Of a DNA stretch of 64,000 bases, positions 18,731 through 28,200 are shown in pieces. This DNA is from Actinophytocola xinjiangensis (GTDB taxonomy: Bacteria > Actinomycetota > Actinomycetes > Mycobacteriales > Pseudonocardiaceae). Under the pieces are notes generated by a model. The model was not told the origin of the DNA, did not search any database, and worked only from the letters and a program-made list of their open reading frames with translations. The stretch is taken from the NCBI RefSeq assembly GCF_001921215.1, contig NZ_MSIF01000001.1, positions 992,001 to 1,056,000 on the forward strand, given 5' to 3'. Within the stretch, counting starts at the first letter, position 1; each line of letters opens with the position of its first letter. Both the position numbers and the translations under genes were made by a program.

Positions 18731-18780
18731 TCCCAGTTTTGGCATTGGACGTCATACCTGCGGCCCGACATGCTGATCCC

Positions 18781-19404
18781 ATGACCAACACACGCAAGGG
18801 CAAGGTGACCTGCGACCTGACGATCTCGGTCGACGGCTACGCGGCCGGGCACAACCAGACCGAGCAGCGCCCGTTCGGTGACGACGGCGGCGACGGCTGG
18901 GGCGACAAGCTCCACGCCTGGTACTCCGAGGGCGCCGAGACCCATCCGGACGAGTTCGCCAGGATGATGACGGCCAAGGCGTTCATCATGGGCCGCAACA
19001 TGTTCGGCCCGGTGCGCGGCGAGTGGGACCGGCCGTGGACGGGCTGGTGGGGCGACAACCCGCCCTACCACGCCGACGTCTTCGTGCTCACCCACCACCC
19101 GCGCGACCCGCAGCCGATGGACGGCGGCACCACGTTCCACTTCGTCACCGACGGCATCGAGGCCGCCTTCGAACGCGCCCGCGCATCGGCCGACGGCGGC
19201 GACATCTCCATCCACGGCGGCGCGACCACCGTCAACCAGTACCTCGCCGCGGGCCTGATCGACGAGCTGCGGCTGCACATCACGCCACTGATGCTCGGCG
19301 CCGGCACGCGGCTGTTCGACGGCGTCGCGCCGCTGGACCTCGAACAGGTGTCCGCGCGAGCGACCAGCTCGGTCACGCACCTGATCTACCGCGTGCTGCG
19401 CTGA
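18781..19404 (+). CDS. Dihydrofolate reductase-like (RibD C-terminal fold) protein
   Basis: 207 residues. It begins KVTCDLTISVDGYAAG, the first strand of the DHFR/RibD_C fold, then AFIMGRNMFGPVRG, FVLTHHPRD and the nucleotide-binding end DISIHGGATTVNQYLAAGLIDELRLHITPLMLGAGTRLFDG. This family reduces flavin-, pterin- or nitro-type substrates with NADPH, and most members have no known substrate. ATG 18781 is preferred over the upstream in-frame TTG because it gives the usual N-terminus. The gene is 20 bp ahead of a thiol dioxygenase and divergent from LysR, so a small thiol or redox response unit is likely. Confidence 0.88.
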   Translation: MTNTRKGKVTCDLTISVDGYAAGHNQTEQRPFGDDGGDGWGDKLHAWYSEGAETHPDEFARMMTAKAFIMGRNMFGPVRGEWDRPWTGWWGDNPPYHADVFVLTHHPRDPQPMDGGTTFHFVTDGIEAAFERARASADGGDISIHGGATTVNQYLAAGLIDELRLHITPLMLGAGTRLFDGVAPLDLEQVSARATSSVTHLIYRVLR

Positions 19405-19424
19405 CCAGGAGAGGAAAGACCACC

Positions 19425-20039
19425 ATGTTGCGGACCTTCATCGACGACGTGTCCTCGGTGGTCGCCGCCACCGACGACGAGCACGAGATCACCAAGCGGG
19501 TTGGCCTACTGCTGTCCGCGCTGCTGGCGAGCGACTTCCGGCTCCCACCCGAACTGACCCGCCCGGCGGCCGACCACCACGTCAACTACCCGCTCCACAT
19601 CGCCGCCGACGGTGCCTGGTCGCTGGCGGCCGTCGTCTGGAACGTCGGGCAGCGCACTCCCGTGCACGGGCACGAGACGTGGGGCGTCGTCGGCATCTAC
19701 TCGGGCGCCGAACGCGAGTTCCGCTACGTCAAGCCCACCGAGGAGGGCGTCCCCCTCACCCCGGCGGGCGAGCAGGTGTTCGAGCAGGGGCAGGTCACCG
19801 TGTGCTGCACCACCGACGACGACGTCCACTCCGTCGCCGGCGTCGGCGACGCGCCCACCGTGGGCCTCCACGTCTACGGCGCCGACATCGGCGCGATCGA
19901 GCGGCGGCGGTACGACCCGGGAACCGGCGCGGTCGAGTGGTTCACCGGCGGCTGGGACACCCCGCCGGTACCGAGCAGCAGGTTGGGAAACCGGACGCCT
20001 CGGCCCGCGCGCTGTCCGTCACCGAGCCGCACGAGATGA
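19425..20039 (+). CDS. Cysteine dioxygenase-type 3-His thiol dioxygenase
   Basis: 204 residues, cupin fold. The metal ligands can be seen as His81 and His83 in TPVHGHETWGVVG and His135 in DDDVHSVAG, the 3-His arrangement and spacing of cysteine dioxygenase and 3-mercaptopropionate dioxygenase. The enzyme oxidises a small thiol to its sulfinate with Fe(II) and O2; the substrate (cysteine or another thiol) is not certain. An AGGAGAGGA site precedes ATG 19425. The last 20 residues (after GWDTPPVP) are Arg/Pro-rich and unlike the family. They read antisense through a VKOR relic, suggesting the original 3' end was lost. Confidence 0.85.
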   Translation: MLRTFIDDVSSVVAATDDEHEITKRVGLLLSALLASDFRLPPELTRPAADHHVNYPLHIAADGAWSLAAVVWNVGQRTPVHGHETWGVVGIYSGAEREFRYVKPTEEGVPLTPAGEQVFEQGQVTVCCTTDDDVHSVAGVGDAPTVGLHVYGADIGAIERRRYDPGTGAVEWFTGGWDTPPVPSSRLGNRTPRPARCPSPSRTR

Positions 20040-20135
20040 TCGAGCAGGTCGGCACGTACGACGGGTCAGCCAGCGTGGCGAGCTTCTCCAGCGTCAGTGC
20101 GATCGTGGCGGCGAGGCCGATCGGGCCGCCGACGA
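19980..20135 (-). pseudogene. Decayed fragment of a vitamin K epoxide reductase (VKOR) family gene
   Basis: Read on the minus strand, about 50 codons give GGPIGLAATIALTLEKLATL, then ADPSYVPTCSI, ISCGSV and ASGFPT. This is the VKOR core motif (D/NPxYVPxCSINPVLSCGSVM..QA..FGFPN) with the NPVL codons lost and the downstream membrane helices and active-site CxxC absent. It is a remnant of a disulfide-generating membrane enzyme. It lies antisense to the end of the thiol dioxygenase gene and probably marks a deletion junction. The surrounding open frame spans 19942-20241, but only this part shows similarity. Confidence 0.7.
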
Positions 20136-20260
20136 CGTGCTGGCGAAGGAAGGAATCCGCCACGAGAGTCTGTTGACCGACAGGAGTTGGCCCCACCGAC
20201 AAGGTGACACGCGTACGTAGGGTCACGCCCCCGACAGTCACGCGATGTCACGATGGAGCG

Positions 20261-21934
20261 GTGTTACGTCCACGAAGTGATGACGGCCAGCTGCTGAACG
20301 CGCATTTCGCGGTAGTGCGGGACGGCCATGGCCTGAGCCTGCTCCTGGAGAGTGCCGGCGACCGCTCACGCAACGACGACTACGTGCCGGCGTCGCGGCT
20401 GCTGTTGGCCCGGCTGCGGGACGTCGAGGCGGTGGTGCTGGCCGTGGTGGTTCCGTCCGCCCGCCTGGTCGAACCATCCGAGGACGAAGGGGCGCCGCTG
20501 GGCGGGCCGGTCGACCTCGCCGACGTGCCGGATGTCGAGGAACTGCGGCTGCGGATCACAGGCGCTCAGGACCGGGTTGGGTTGCCTGCCGGTGCGAAGA
20601 AGGACGGCAACAAGCGCCAGCGGCTTCAGCTGCGGCTAGCGGTGCCAGGCTATGGTCCCGACTCCGCCGATCGGCTCGCGGAGTACCTCGCCGATCCGGT
20701 CGTAGCGCCGCCGCTCGACGGCGGCGTCACGCTCACGGTCGATGGACTGCTGACCGAGATCGGACGGTTGAAGCGACACAGAACGCCTGACGGCCGCGCC
20801 AGCCTGCACAAGCCTCTCGCTCTGTTGTGGATGGCGGACCGTATCGCCACCGGCGGGACACGCCTGGTGGCCTGGCCCGAGTTTCGTCGTGGCTTCGGCG
20901 CGTTCCTCCGCGAGTTCGCACCCGCTACCTCGCGAACCACCCCGGAGTACCCGTTCTGGCACCTGGGTAGCTCTCGACTCCTGTGGGAGGTCCACGGTGT
21001 TGCGGGTGTGCCCAGGGCGGCTGACCGCACCGCGGCTGCGGGCCTCACCCGGCAGGCTGCCGTCCTGCTGCGCGACGAGGCGGTGCGCGGCACGGTGATC
21101 GACCTGGTGGTCAACCGCTACCTGTCCGGTGACCTCCGGGTGCCACCACGGGCTCGGGACGTGCTGCGGCCACTGGTCGGTGTGCGGATCCGCACCGTGA
21201 GCGGACAACCGAACATGGTCCTGGCGATGAACAGCGACACTGTCACCGTAGGCACGAAGCAGTCACCGGAAGGGCAGCCTGTGCCCCTGGTGGAGGTGCA
21301 GAAGGGACTTGACCTGCTCGTCGGGCAGCGCAGCGTTGGGGTCAACGTCGAGGAGCTCGGCTACCGCAGTGCGTTCGTCGGCGCTGTGCTCGCGACCCTC
21401 CCAACCGCGCGGGTGGCCATGAACCCTGCCACGATCGCCCTCGGTGGGAGCGAGGTTGTCGACCCATCCATCGACGCCACCGACGCCGTGACCCAGGTGA
21501 AGATCCGCAAGGAGCAGGCGCGGCTGCGCAAGCTGCTGGCTGGTGGCCGCGACGTCGCACCGTGCGCACTCTGCGGTGACGAGTACCCGATCGAGTTTCT
21601 GGTTGCCGCTCATGTCAAGCGCCGCGCCGTATGTGCCGACAGTGAACGCCACGATCTGCTCAACGTCGCGATGCTGGCCTGCGGCTTCGGCTGCGACATC
21701 CTGTATGAAACCGGCTGGATCACGGTCGACTCGACCGGACGGGTCCGCACTGCCCCGCTGAACGGCGTCCCCGACGCGTTCCGCGACCGGACCAGCGCGT
21801 TGACCGGTCGACCGTGCCGAGCCCACCATACGAACTCCGAGCCGTACTTCGCGTGGCACCGCACCACCATCTTCCGCGGAAGTAGCCACCAAGGCCGCCG
21901 AGTGGTTGGGCCGACTGGCCGAACGAGCCTGTGA
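20261..21934 (+). CDS. HNH endonuclease with probable sulfur-binding (McrA-type SBD) domain
   Basis: 557 residues from GTG 20261; an earlier GTG at 20204 is possible. The middle (about residues 165-255: SLHKPLALLWMADRI, then TPEYPFWHL) looks like the sulfur-binding domain of ScoMcrA-type restriction enzymes that recognise phosphorothioate DNA. The C-terminal part (about 425-500) is an HNH nuclease: CALCG, AAHVKRR, DLLNVAML and ACGFGCDILYE, with the zinc cysteines and the His and Asn of the motif. The likely role is modification-dependent restriction. No dnd genes or methylase are next to it. The second codon is the rare TTA, which would make translation bldA-dependent. The SBD call is by eye and moderately sure; the HNH call is firm. 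Confidence 0.75.
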   Translation: MLRPRSDDGQLLNAHFAVVRDGHGLSLLLESAGDRSRNDDYVPASRLLLARLRDVEAVVLAVVVPSARLVEPSEDEGAPLGGPVDLADVPDVEELRLRITGAQDRVGLPAGAKKDGNKRQRLQLRLAVPGYGPDSADRLAEYLADPVVAPPLDGGVTLTVDGLLTEIGRLKRHRTPDGRASLHKPLALLWMADRIATGGTRLVAWPEFRRGFGAFLREFAPATSRTTPEYPFWHLGSSRLLWEVHGVAGVPRAADRTAAAGLTRQAAVLLRDEAVRGTVIDLVVNRYLSGDLRVPPRARDVLRPLVGVRIRTVSGQPNMVLAMNSDTVTVGTKQSPEGQPVPLVEVQKGLDLLVGQRSVGVNVEELGYRSAFVGAVLATLPTARVAMNPATIALGGSEVVDPSIDATDAVTQVKIRKEQARLRKLLAGGRDVAPCALCGDEYPIEFLVAAHVKRRAVCADSERHDLLNVAMLACGFGCDILYETGWITVDSTGRVRTAPLNGVPDAFRDRTSALTGRPCRAHHTNSEPYFAWHRTTIFRGSSHQGRRVVGPTGRTSL

Positions 21935-22090
21935 CGCGCTGGGCGCCGGCTTCCGGCTCCCACAAGAAGCGGTCGAGCGACCGCAGGGTGCGGCAGGCGT
22001 CCGCTCATGACCGTTACCAGACCCGGCTCCGGGCTACCGCTTCCTGGTGTTGATGTTGTCCACTGGTGGTGGACCACGTCCGAGGAGCCG

Positions 22091-25066
22091 ATGCGGAGGT
22101 CGAGGGTGGCTGCGCGAGCCGAACGGCGTCGGTGGGCATCGGATGGTCGGCGGGGGCGGACGCCCGCGCTGGTCGGCCGCGACGACGCGACCAGCAGGGT
22201 GCGGGGTGCGCTGGCCAAGGGCTCGGCGCTCGTGCTGGTGGAGGGGGAGGCCGGGATCGGGAAGACCCGGCTGCTGCGGGAGGTCCTGGCGACGCCCGAG
22301 GACCGGGCGTCGAACGAGCGGGTGTTGTTCGCGACCTGTCCGCCGGTGTTGGAGCCGTCCCCGCTGGGGGCGGTGGTGACCGGTGTGCGGCGGTTGGTGA
22401 CCGACCCCGGCGGGCTGGGGCTGAGCGCGTTGGGCGGCGCGCTGCGCCCGCTGTTCCCGGAGTGGGCGGCCGGGCTCCCGCCGGCGCCGGAGGCGTTGGA
22501 CAACCCGAGCGCGGTCCGACACCGGTTGTTCCGGGCGCTCGCCGAACTGGTCGAGCGCCTCGGCGTGGACGTCCTGGTCGTCGAGGACGTCCACTGGGCC
22601 GATCCGGCCACGCTGGACTGGCTGCTGACGCTGTGCGCCGAGGAACGCGACCTGTCGATCGTGGTGTCGTTCCGGCCGTGGGAGGTGCCGGCGTCCTCCG
22701 CGTTGCCTCGGCTCACCGCGCGGGCTCCGGCCGGCGGCGCCCGGGTCCGGGTCGAGCTCCGGCCGTTGGACGTCGAGCAGATCCGGCGGCTGGTGGCGTC
22801 CGTCTACGCCACCGACGACGTCTCCGAGCAGTTCGCGCGGTACCTGCACGACGCCACCGACGGCATCCCGCTGGTCGTGGAGGAGTACCTGCTGCTGCTG
22901 GAGGACCGCGACGACATCCTCCGCGAGAACGGGCGCTGGACCCGCCGGACCCTGGCCGAACTGGACCTGCCGGCCACCGTGCGCGAGTCGGTCCTGGAAC
23001 GGGTCCGCCGGCTCGACCAGGACACCCAGCGGCTGCTGGAGGCGGTGAGCGTCCTGGCCGATCCCGTCGGGGACGCGCTGCTGGCCGTGGTCGCCGACCT
23101 CGACGACGGCGCGGTGCGGCGGGGGCTGGCCGCCGCGCTGAGCTCCGGGCTGCTCTTGGAGCGTTCGCCCGATCGCTTCACCTTCCGCCACGTCCTGGAC
23201 ACCCAGGCGATCAGGGAGGCGATCCCGATCTCCGAACGGCGTCGCCTGCACCGCCGGGCGGCGCGGGCGCTGCTGCTGGCCGACCACCCGCCGGTCGCGC
23301 GCCTCGCGCACCACTTCCGCGAGGCCGGCGACGACGAGCGGTGGCGCCACTACGCGCAGGCCAGTGCCGCGCTCGCCCTGGAGTCCGGCGACGACCGCAC
23401 CGCCGTGGAGACCCTGCTGCAGGTCATGGGCTCCACCGAGCACCCGATCGACCGGCGGGTCCGGCTGGCGCACGAGCTGGGCCGGGCCGCCTTCTTCGGG
23501 GCGGCCGCGCTCGGTGACCTCGCCGGGCGGGTGGTCGAGGTCCTCGGCGGGGTGCTGGACTCCGGCGACATCGACGAGACCGACCGGGGCGAGCTGCGGT
23601 TGCTGCTCGGCCGGATGCTGTGGGTGGTCGGGGAGCGGTCGGCCGCCTTCGGGCAGTGGGAGTCGGCCGTCGACGAGCTCGGCCGGTCCCCGGAGCTCGC
23701 GATCCGGGCCATGGCCAACATGGCGCTGCCGCTGATCCCGGACTGGCCGGCCGCCAGGCACCGGTACTGGCTCGACCGCGCGGGGGAACTGGTCGACCAG
23801 GTCGACCCGGGGGACCAGCAGGCGTTCCACAACATGCGGCTGACCGCGCTGCTCCTGCTCGGCGACGACGAGGGCTGGGAGGTCCTCAACGACCTCGCCG
23901 GCACGCCACCGGCCAGCGCGGGCGTGCGCAACGTCGCCCGCGCGCTGACCAACGCGGTCTGGGTGATGCTGGCCTGGGGCCGGTTCGACGACGCGCGTGA
24001 GCACCTGGCGGCGAACTTCCGGCGCATCGAGTCCACCGAGTACCGCCGGCTGGCCTACGAGGCGCGGTCCGCGCAGGACCGCCTGGACTGGTACACGGGG
24101 AGCTGGCCGGGCCTGGCCGAGCGGGTGGCGGACCTGGCCGGCAGCGAGGACATCGACCCGCACAACCTGCTGCACAGCAGACAGGTCCGCTGCCTGCTCG
24201 ACCTCGCCGCCGGCACCCGCTCCCCGGGCCTGCGTGAGGTCGCCGCCGAACAGGCCCGGCTCGGTGTCACCGACCCGGAGTCGGTCGCCGTGCCGGCGGC
24301 GCTGGCGCGGTTGTGCCTGGCCGACGGGAACCCGGCCGAGGCGCTCGCGGTCACCGGTCCGGTCGTGGACATGATCGCGCGCAAGTGCGTGTGGCTGTGG
24401 GTCACCGACATCGCGCCCACCCACGTGGACGCGCTGCTGGGCGTCGGGGCCGTCGACGACGCGCGGAGCTTCGTCGCCACGTTCGCCGACGAGCTGGCCG
24501 GCCGGCCCATCCCGGCGGCCGCCGCCGCGCTCGGGACCTGTCGGGCGATCGTGACCGGAGCGGTGGGCGACCCGTGCCGGGCGGCCGGCCTGTTCGACGA
24601 CGCGGCGCGGCTGTGGGCGGCGCTGCCCCGCCCCTACGACGCGCTGCTCTGCCAGGAACGGCGGGGCCGGGCACTGCTGGACGGCGACGAGCGCGACACC
24701 GCGTTGACGTTGCTCGGCGACACCCAGCAGCGCCTGCGCGACCTCGGCGCCCGGTGGGACGCCGACCGGGTGGCGCAGCTGGTGCGCGAGCACGGGCGGG
24801 AGGTCGCGCGGGCCTGGCGCGGCGGGCGGCGCGGCTACGGCGACCAGCTGTCCCCGCGCGAGCTGGACGTGGTCGGCCTGGTCGCCAGGGGGATGACCAA
24901 CCGGCAGGCCGCCGCGACCCTGTTCCTGTCCCCGCGCACGGTGGAGGGCCACGTCAAGTCCGCGATGCGCAAGCTCGAGGTGACGTCGCGGACCGCGCTC
25001 GCCATCGCCGCGATCGAGGCCGGTGTCCTCCCCGCGAACGCGCGGCGACCCGGCGACGAGGGATGA
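22091..25066 (+). CDS. LAL-family (large ATP-binding LuxR) transcriptional regulator
   Basis: 991 residues from ATG 22091 (GAGGAG just upstream); an in-frame ATG at 22007 would add 28 residues. The N-terminal AAA/STAND domain has Walker A GEAGIGKTRLL and Walker B VLVVEDVHWAD. A long helical TPR-like middle (about 400-900) follows. The C-terminal LuxR helix-turn-helix has LSPRELDVVGLVARGMTNRQ and RTVEGHVKSAMRKL. LAL proteins sense sugars or other small ligands with ATP and often drive secondary-metabolite or sugar-utilisation genes. The next genes downstream on the same strand are two secreted proteases, which could be targets. It is too far from the NRPS operon to be linked by position. Confidence 0.92.
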   Translation: MRRSRVAARAERRRWASDGRRGRTPALVGRDDATSRVRGALAKGSALVLVEGEAGIGKTRLLREVLATPEDRASNERVLFATCPPVLEPSPLGAVVTGVRRLVTDPGGLGLSALGGALRPLFPEWAAGLPPAPEALDNPSAVRHRLFRALAELVERLGVDVLVVEDVHWADPATLDWLLTLCAEERDLSIVVSFRPWEVPASSALPRLTARAPAGGARVRVELRPLDVEQIRRLVASVYATDDVSEQFARYLHDATDGIPLVVEEYLLLLEDRDDILRENGRWTRRTLAELDLPATVRESVLERVRRLDQDTQRLLEAVSVLADPVGDALLAVVADLDDGAVRRGLAAALSSGLLLERSPDRFTFRHVLDTQAIREAIPISERRRLHRRAARALLLADHPPVARLAHHFREAGDDERWRHYAQASAALALESGDDRTAVETLLQVMGSTEHPIDRRVRLAHELGRAAFFGAAALGDLAGRVVEVLGGVLDSGDIDETDRGELRLLLGRMLWVVGERSAAFGQWESAVDELGRSPELAIRAMANMALPLIPDWPAARHRYWLDRAGELVDQVDPGDQQAFHNMRLTALLLLGDDEGWEVLNDLAGTPPASAGVRNVARALTNAVWVMLAWGRFDDAREHLAANFRRIESTEYRRLAYEARSAQDRLDWYTGSWPGLAERVADLAGSEDIDPHNLLHSRQVRCLLDLAAGTRSPGLREVAAEQARLGVTDPESVAVPAALARLCLADGNPAEALAVTGPVVDMIARKCVWLWVTDIAPTHVDALLGVGAVDDARSFVATFADELAGRPIPAAAAALGTCRAIVTGAVGDPCRAAGLFDDAARLWAALPRPYDALLCQERRGRALLDGDERDTALTLLGDTQQRLRDLGARWDADRVAQLVREHGREVARAWRGGRRGYGDQLSPRELDVVGLVARGMTNRQAAATLFLSPRTVEGHVKSAMRKLEVTSRTALAIAAIEAGVLPANARRPGDEG

Positions 25067-25121
25067 ATTCCACGTAGTCTGCACGGTCGCTACCCGTTCC
25101 CGCGTTCTGCATGCTTGGCCG

Positions 25122-25262
25122 GTGGCGGACGAACCGGTTGACACCGACGATCTCGCGCAGGCGGCGCACCTACTGCCTGAACAGGACGACGAGCCTTCGG
25201 CTCCGCGCAACGACTCTGACAAGCCCGGCGGCGACAGCGGCAAACACTACGAACCGCTGTGA
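25122..25262 (+). CDS. Possible 46-residue acidic peptide
   Basis: GTG 25122 opens a 46-codon frame (MADEPVDTDDLAQAAHLL to GGDSGKHYEPL), 32 bp upstream of the first subtilase. It is acidic and hydrophilic, with no cysteine, no signal peptide and no family I recognise. The codon third positions are G/C-rich but not decisively. It could be a small leader-like or substrate peptide of the adjacent protease, or chance. Low confidence. Confidence 0.3.
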   Translation: MADEPVDTDDLAQAAHLLPEQDDEPSAPRNDSDKPGGDSGKHYEPL

Positions 25263-25294
25263 CCCTGACCTGCCCTGAGGACAAGGAGTTGTCG

Positions 25295-28200
25295 ATGACC
25301 CGACGATCCCGTTCCCGTGGACCACTGTCGTTGCTGGCGGTGGTGATCCTCGTTCCCGTGCTGACGGGCGCCGCCGCGGCCGAACCGGACGACCGGGGCC
25401 GGGCACCTGCCGTCACGGTGGTGTCCGGCCCCGGCACCACCGCGGGGTCGATCACCCTCGTCACCGGCGACCGCGTGGCGCTGGAGACACCGGCGGGGCA
25501 ACGGCGGTCGGTGGTCGTCGACGCGGCGCCCCGGACCTCCGGCCAGGAGCCGCAGTTCGAGGTGCTCGAGACCGGCGAGGACCTCTACGTCGTGCCCTCG
25601 GACGCGGCGCCGCTGATCCCGGGCCGGCTGGACCGGGAGCTGTTCAACGTCACCAAGTTGGCCGAGTACGGCTACACCGACGGCGTGCCGGTGGTCGTGA
25701 CCGGCGTGGCGGCCACCGCCGCCGCGTCGACGCCCCCGGGCGCGGAGGTGACCGGCCGCCTGCCGAGCGTCGACGGGTACGCCGCCACGGTCGCGCCGGG
25801 CGGCGACTGGTGGTCGGCCAGGACACCCGCCGGGAACGCGACGAGCGCCGCCACGACCGGGAAGGTCTGGCTGGACGAGCTCGCCGAGATCGAGCTGGAC
25901 ACGAGCGTGCCGATGATCGGCGCGCCCGAGGCGTGGTCGCTCGGGTTCGACGGCTCCGGCCAGACCGTGGCCGTGCTGGACACCGGCGTGGACGCCGACC
26001 ACCCCGACCTGGCCGGGCAGATCGTCGGGACGCTGAACTTCACCGGCGACGCCGGCATGGCCGACGAGCACGGCCACGGCACCCACGTCGCCAGCACCAT
26101 CGCCGGCACCGGCGCCGGGTCCGACGGCAAGTTCACCGGGGTGGCGCCCGGCGCGGACCTGCTGATCGGCAAGATCTGCGACTCCTCCGGCTCCTGCCCG
26201 ACGTCGGGCACGATCGCCGCGATGGAGTGGGCGGCGCCGCTGGCCGACGTGATCAGCATGAGCATCGGCACCAACGTCGGCGACGACGGCACCGCCCCCA
26301 CCGCGAGGGCGGTCGACGAGCTGAGTGCCCAGAACCCGAACACGCTGTTCGTGGTGGCCGCCGGCAACAACGGGGCGAAGGCCGGCAGTATCGCCGCGCC
26401 CGGCTCGGCCGACGCCGCGCTGACCGTCGGCGCGGTCGACAAGAACGGGAAGCTGGCGTCGTTCTCCAGCCGGGGGCCGCGTCTGGGCGACTTCGCCATC
26501 AAGCCGGACGTCACCGCGCCGGGCGTGGGCATCGTGGCGGCGCGCGCCGGCGGGACGTCCATGGGAACGCCCGTGGACGACCTGTACACGTCCGCGAACG
26601 GCACCTCGATGGCCACCCCGCACGTCGCGGGCGCGGCGGCGATCGCCTTCCAGCACGACCCGGGACTGACCGCGAGCCAGGTCAAGGCCGAGCTGATCGC
26701 CACCGCGAACGCCAACCCGGAGCTGAGCGTCTACGAACAGGGCGGCGGCCTGATCGACGTCCCGGCGGCGATCGGCTCCCCGGTGCTGGCCTCGCCCGAG
26801 CCGCTGGACCTCGGTTTCTTCGAGTACCCGCAGTCCGGCGTGCCGGTGACCGAGAAGCCGGTGACCTACACCAACCGTGGCGACACCGCCGTCACCCTCG
26901 ACCTGACCCTGGAGGTCACCCACGAGGACGGCACCGCGGCGCCGGAGACCGCGTTGTCGGTCGGCCCGACCACCGTCACCGTTCCCGCCGGCGGCACCGC
27001 CGACGCGACGGTGCGCCTGGACGTCCGGGACCTGCCCAAGGGCACCTACGGCGGCCACCTGGTCGCGCGGGCCGGCGAGCTGACCCTGCGGACACCGGTC
27101 GGTTTCCACGTCGAGCCCGAGATGGCCGACCTGACCCTCACCGGCGTCGCGCGCGACGGCCGTCCCGCGACCCGCTCCAGCAGCGTCTACGTACTCGACG
27201 CCAGCGACCCGGAGCAGCCCTGGCAGCAGCTGTACTTCGACAACGGCGTCGCCACCGGGCGGTTCCCGCCGGGGACCTACTACGTCATCGGCCAGCTCCG
27301 CACCATGGACGGCGACAACCGGTACTCGCTGGACAGGACGATGATCGGGGTCCCGACGCTGCGCCTGGACGAGGACACCACGGTGGACCTCGACGCCCGC
27401 GACGCGAAGCCGATCAGCGTCGACACCCCGGCCCATCCGCTGGCCTCGCCGGCCGGTCAGCCGCAGAAGACCGTGGTCGGCTACGGCGGACCGGACCAGA
27501 GCGAGAACTTCGCGCCGCAGTGGCTCGGCGTCTGGACACCGACCTACCTCCTGGAGTCCGGGCCGGCCGAACTGAACGATCTCGAGTTCGTCCAACAGAT
27601 TCGGCTCGCCGACCCGGCGCTGGCGCTGCGCGTGGTGTCGCCCGAGACCCGGGAGCTCTACGTCCAGCCGCTCGCGGGCACACCCGAGATCGACTCGTCG
27701 ACGTCGCTGGACCTGGTCCACGCCGGGACGGGCACCGAAGCGGACTACGCCGGCCTGGACGTCGCCGGCAAGGCGGTCCTGGTGCTGCGCTCCGCGATCC
27801 CCTACGCCCAGATCGAGGCGACCGCGCGGTCGCACGGGGCCGCCGCGCTGGTGGTCATGCACGACACCAGCGGCTACTTCTTCGGCTCGGTCGGCGCCGG
27901 CGCGCGGATCCCGTCGATGGCCGTCTCCGGCGAGGACGGCCGGCGGCTGCTCGACCAGCTCGACGCGGGGCGGGTCACCGTCGCGGTGTCGGGGACGGCG
28001 TGGTCGCCCTACCTGTACGACCTGGCGCTGACGCGCACCGGCGCCCTGCCCGACGGCATCGACGAGGTGGCGCGCACCAGGAACCTCGTCCGGGTGGACA
28101 ACGCCTTCCACGGCGAACCCGGCGAGCCGCTGGGGGAGTACCGGGCGCTGTGGCGGCCCTACCTGGTGCACTCCGCGCAGCAGTACTCGGCGGCCAAGGG

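Noticed and set aside
21969-21984. Short hairpin GCGGTCG-AG-CGACCGC after the nuclease gene
   Set aside because: The loop is only two bases and there is no T-tract, so it is too weak to call a terminator.
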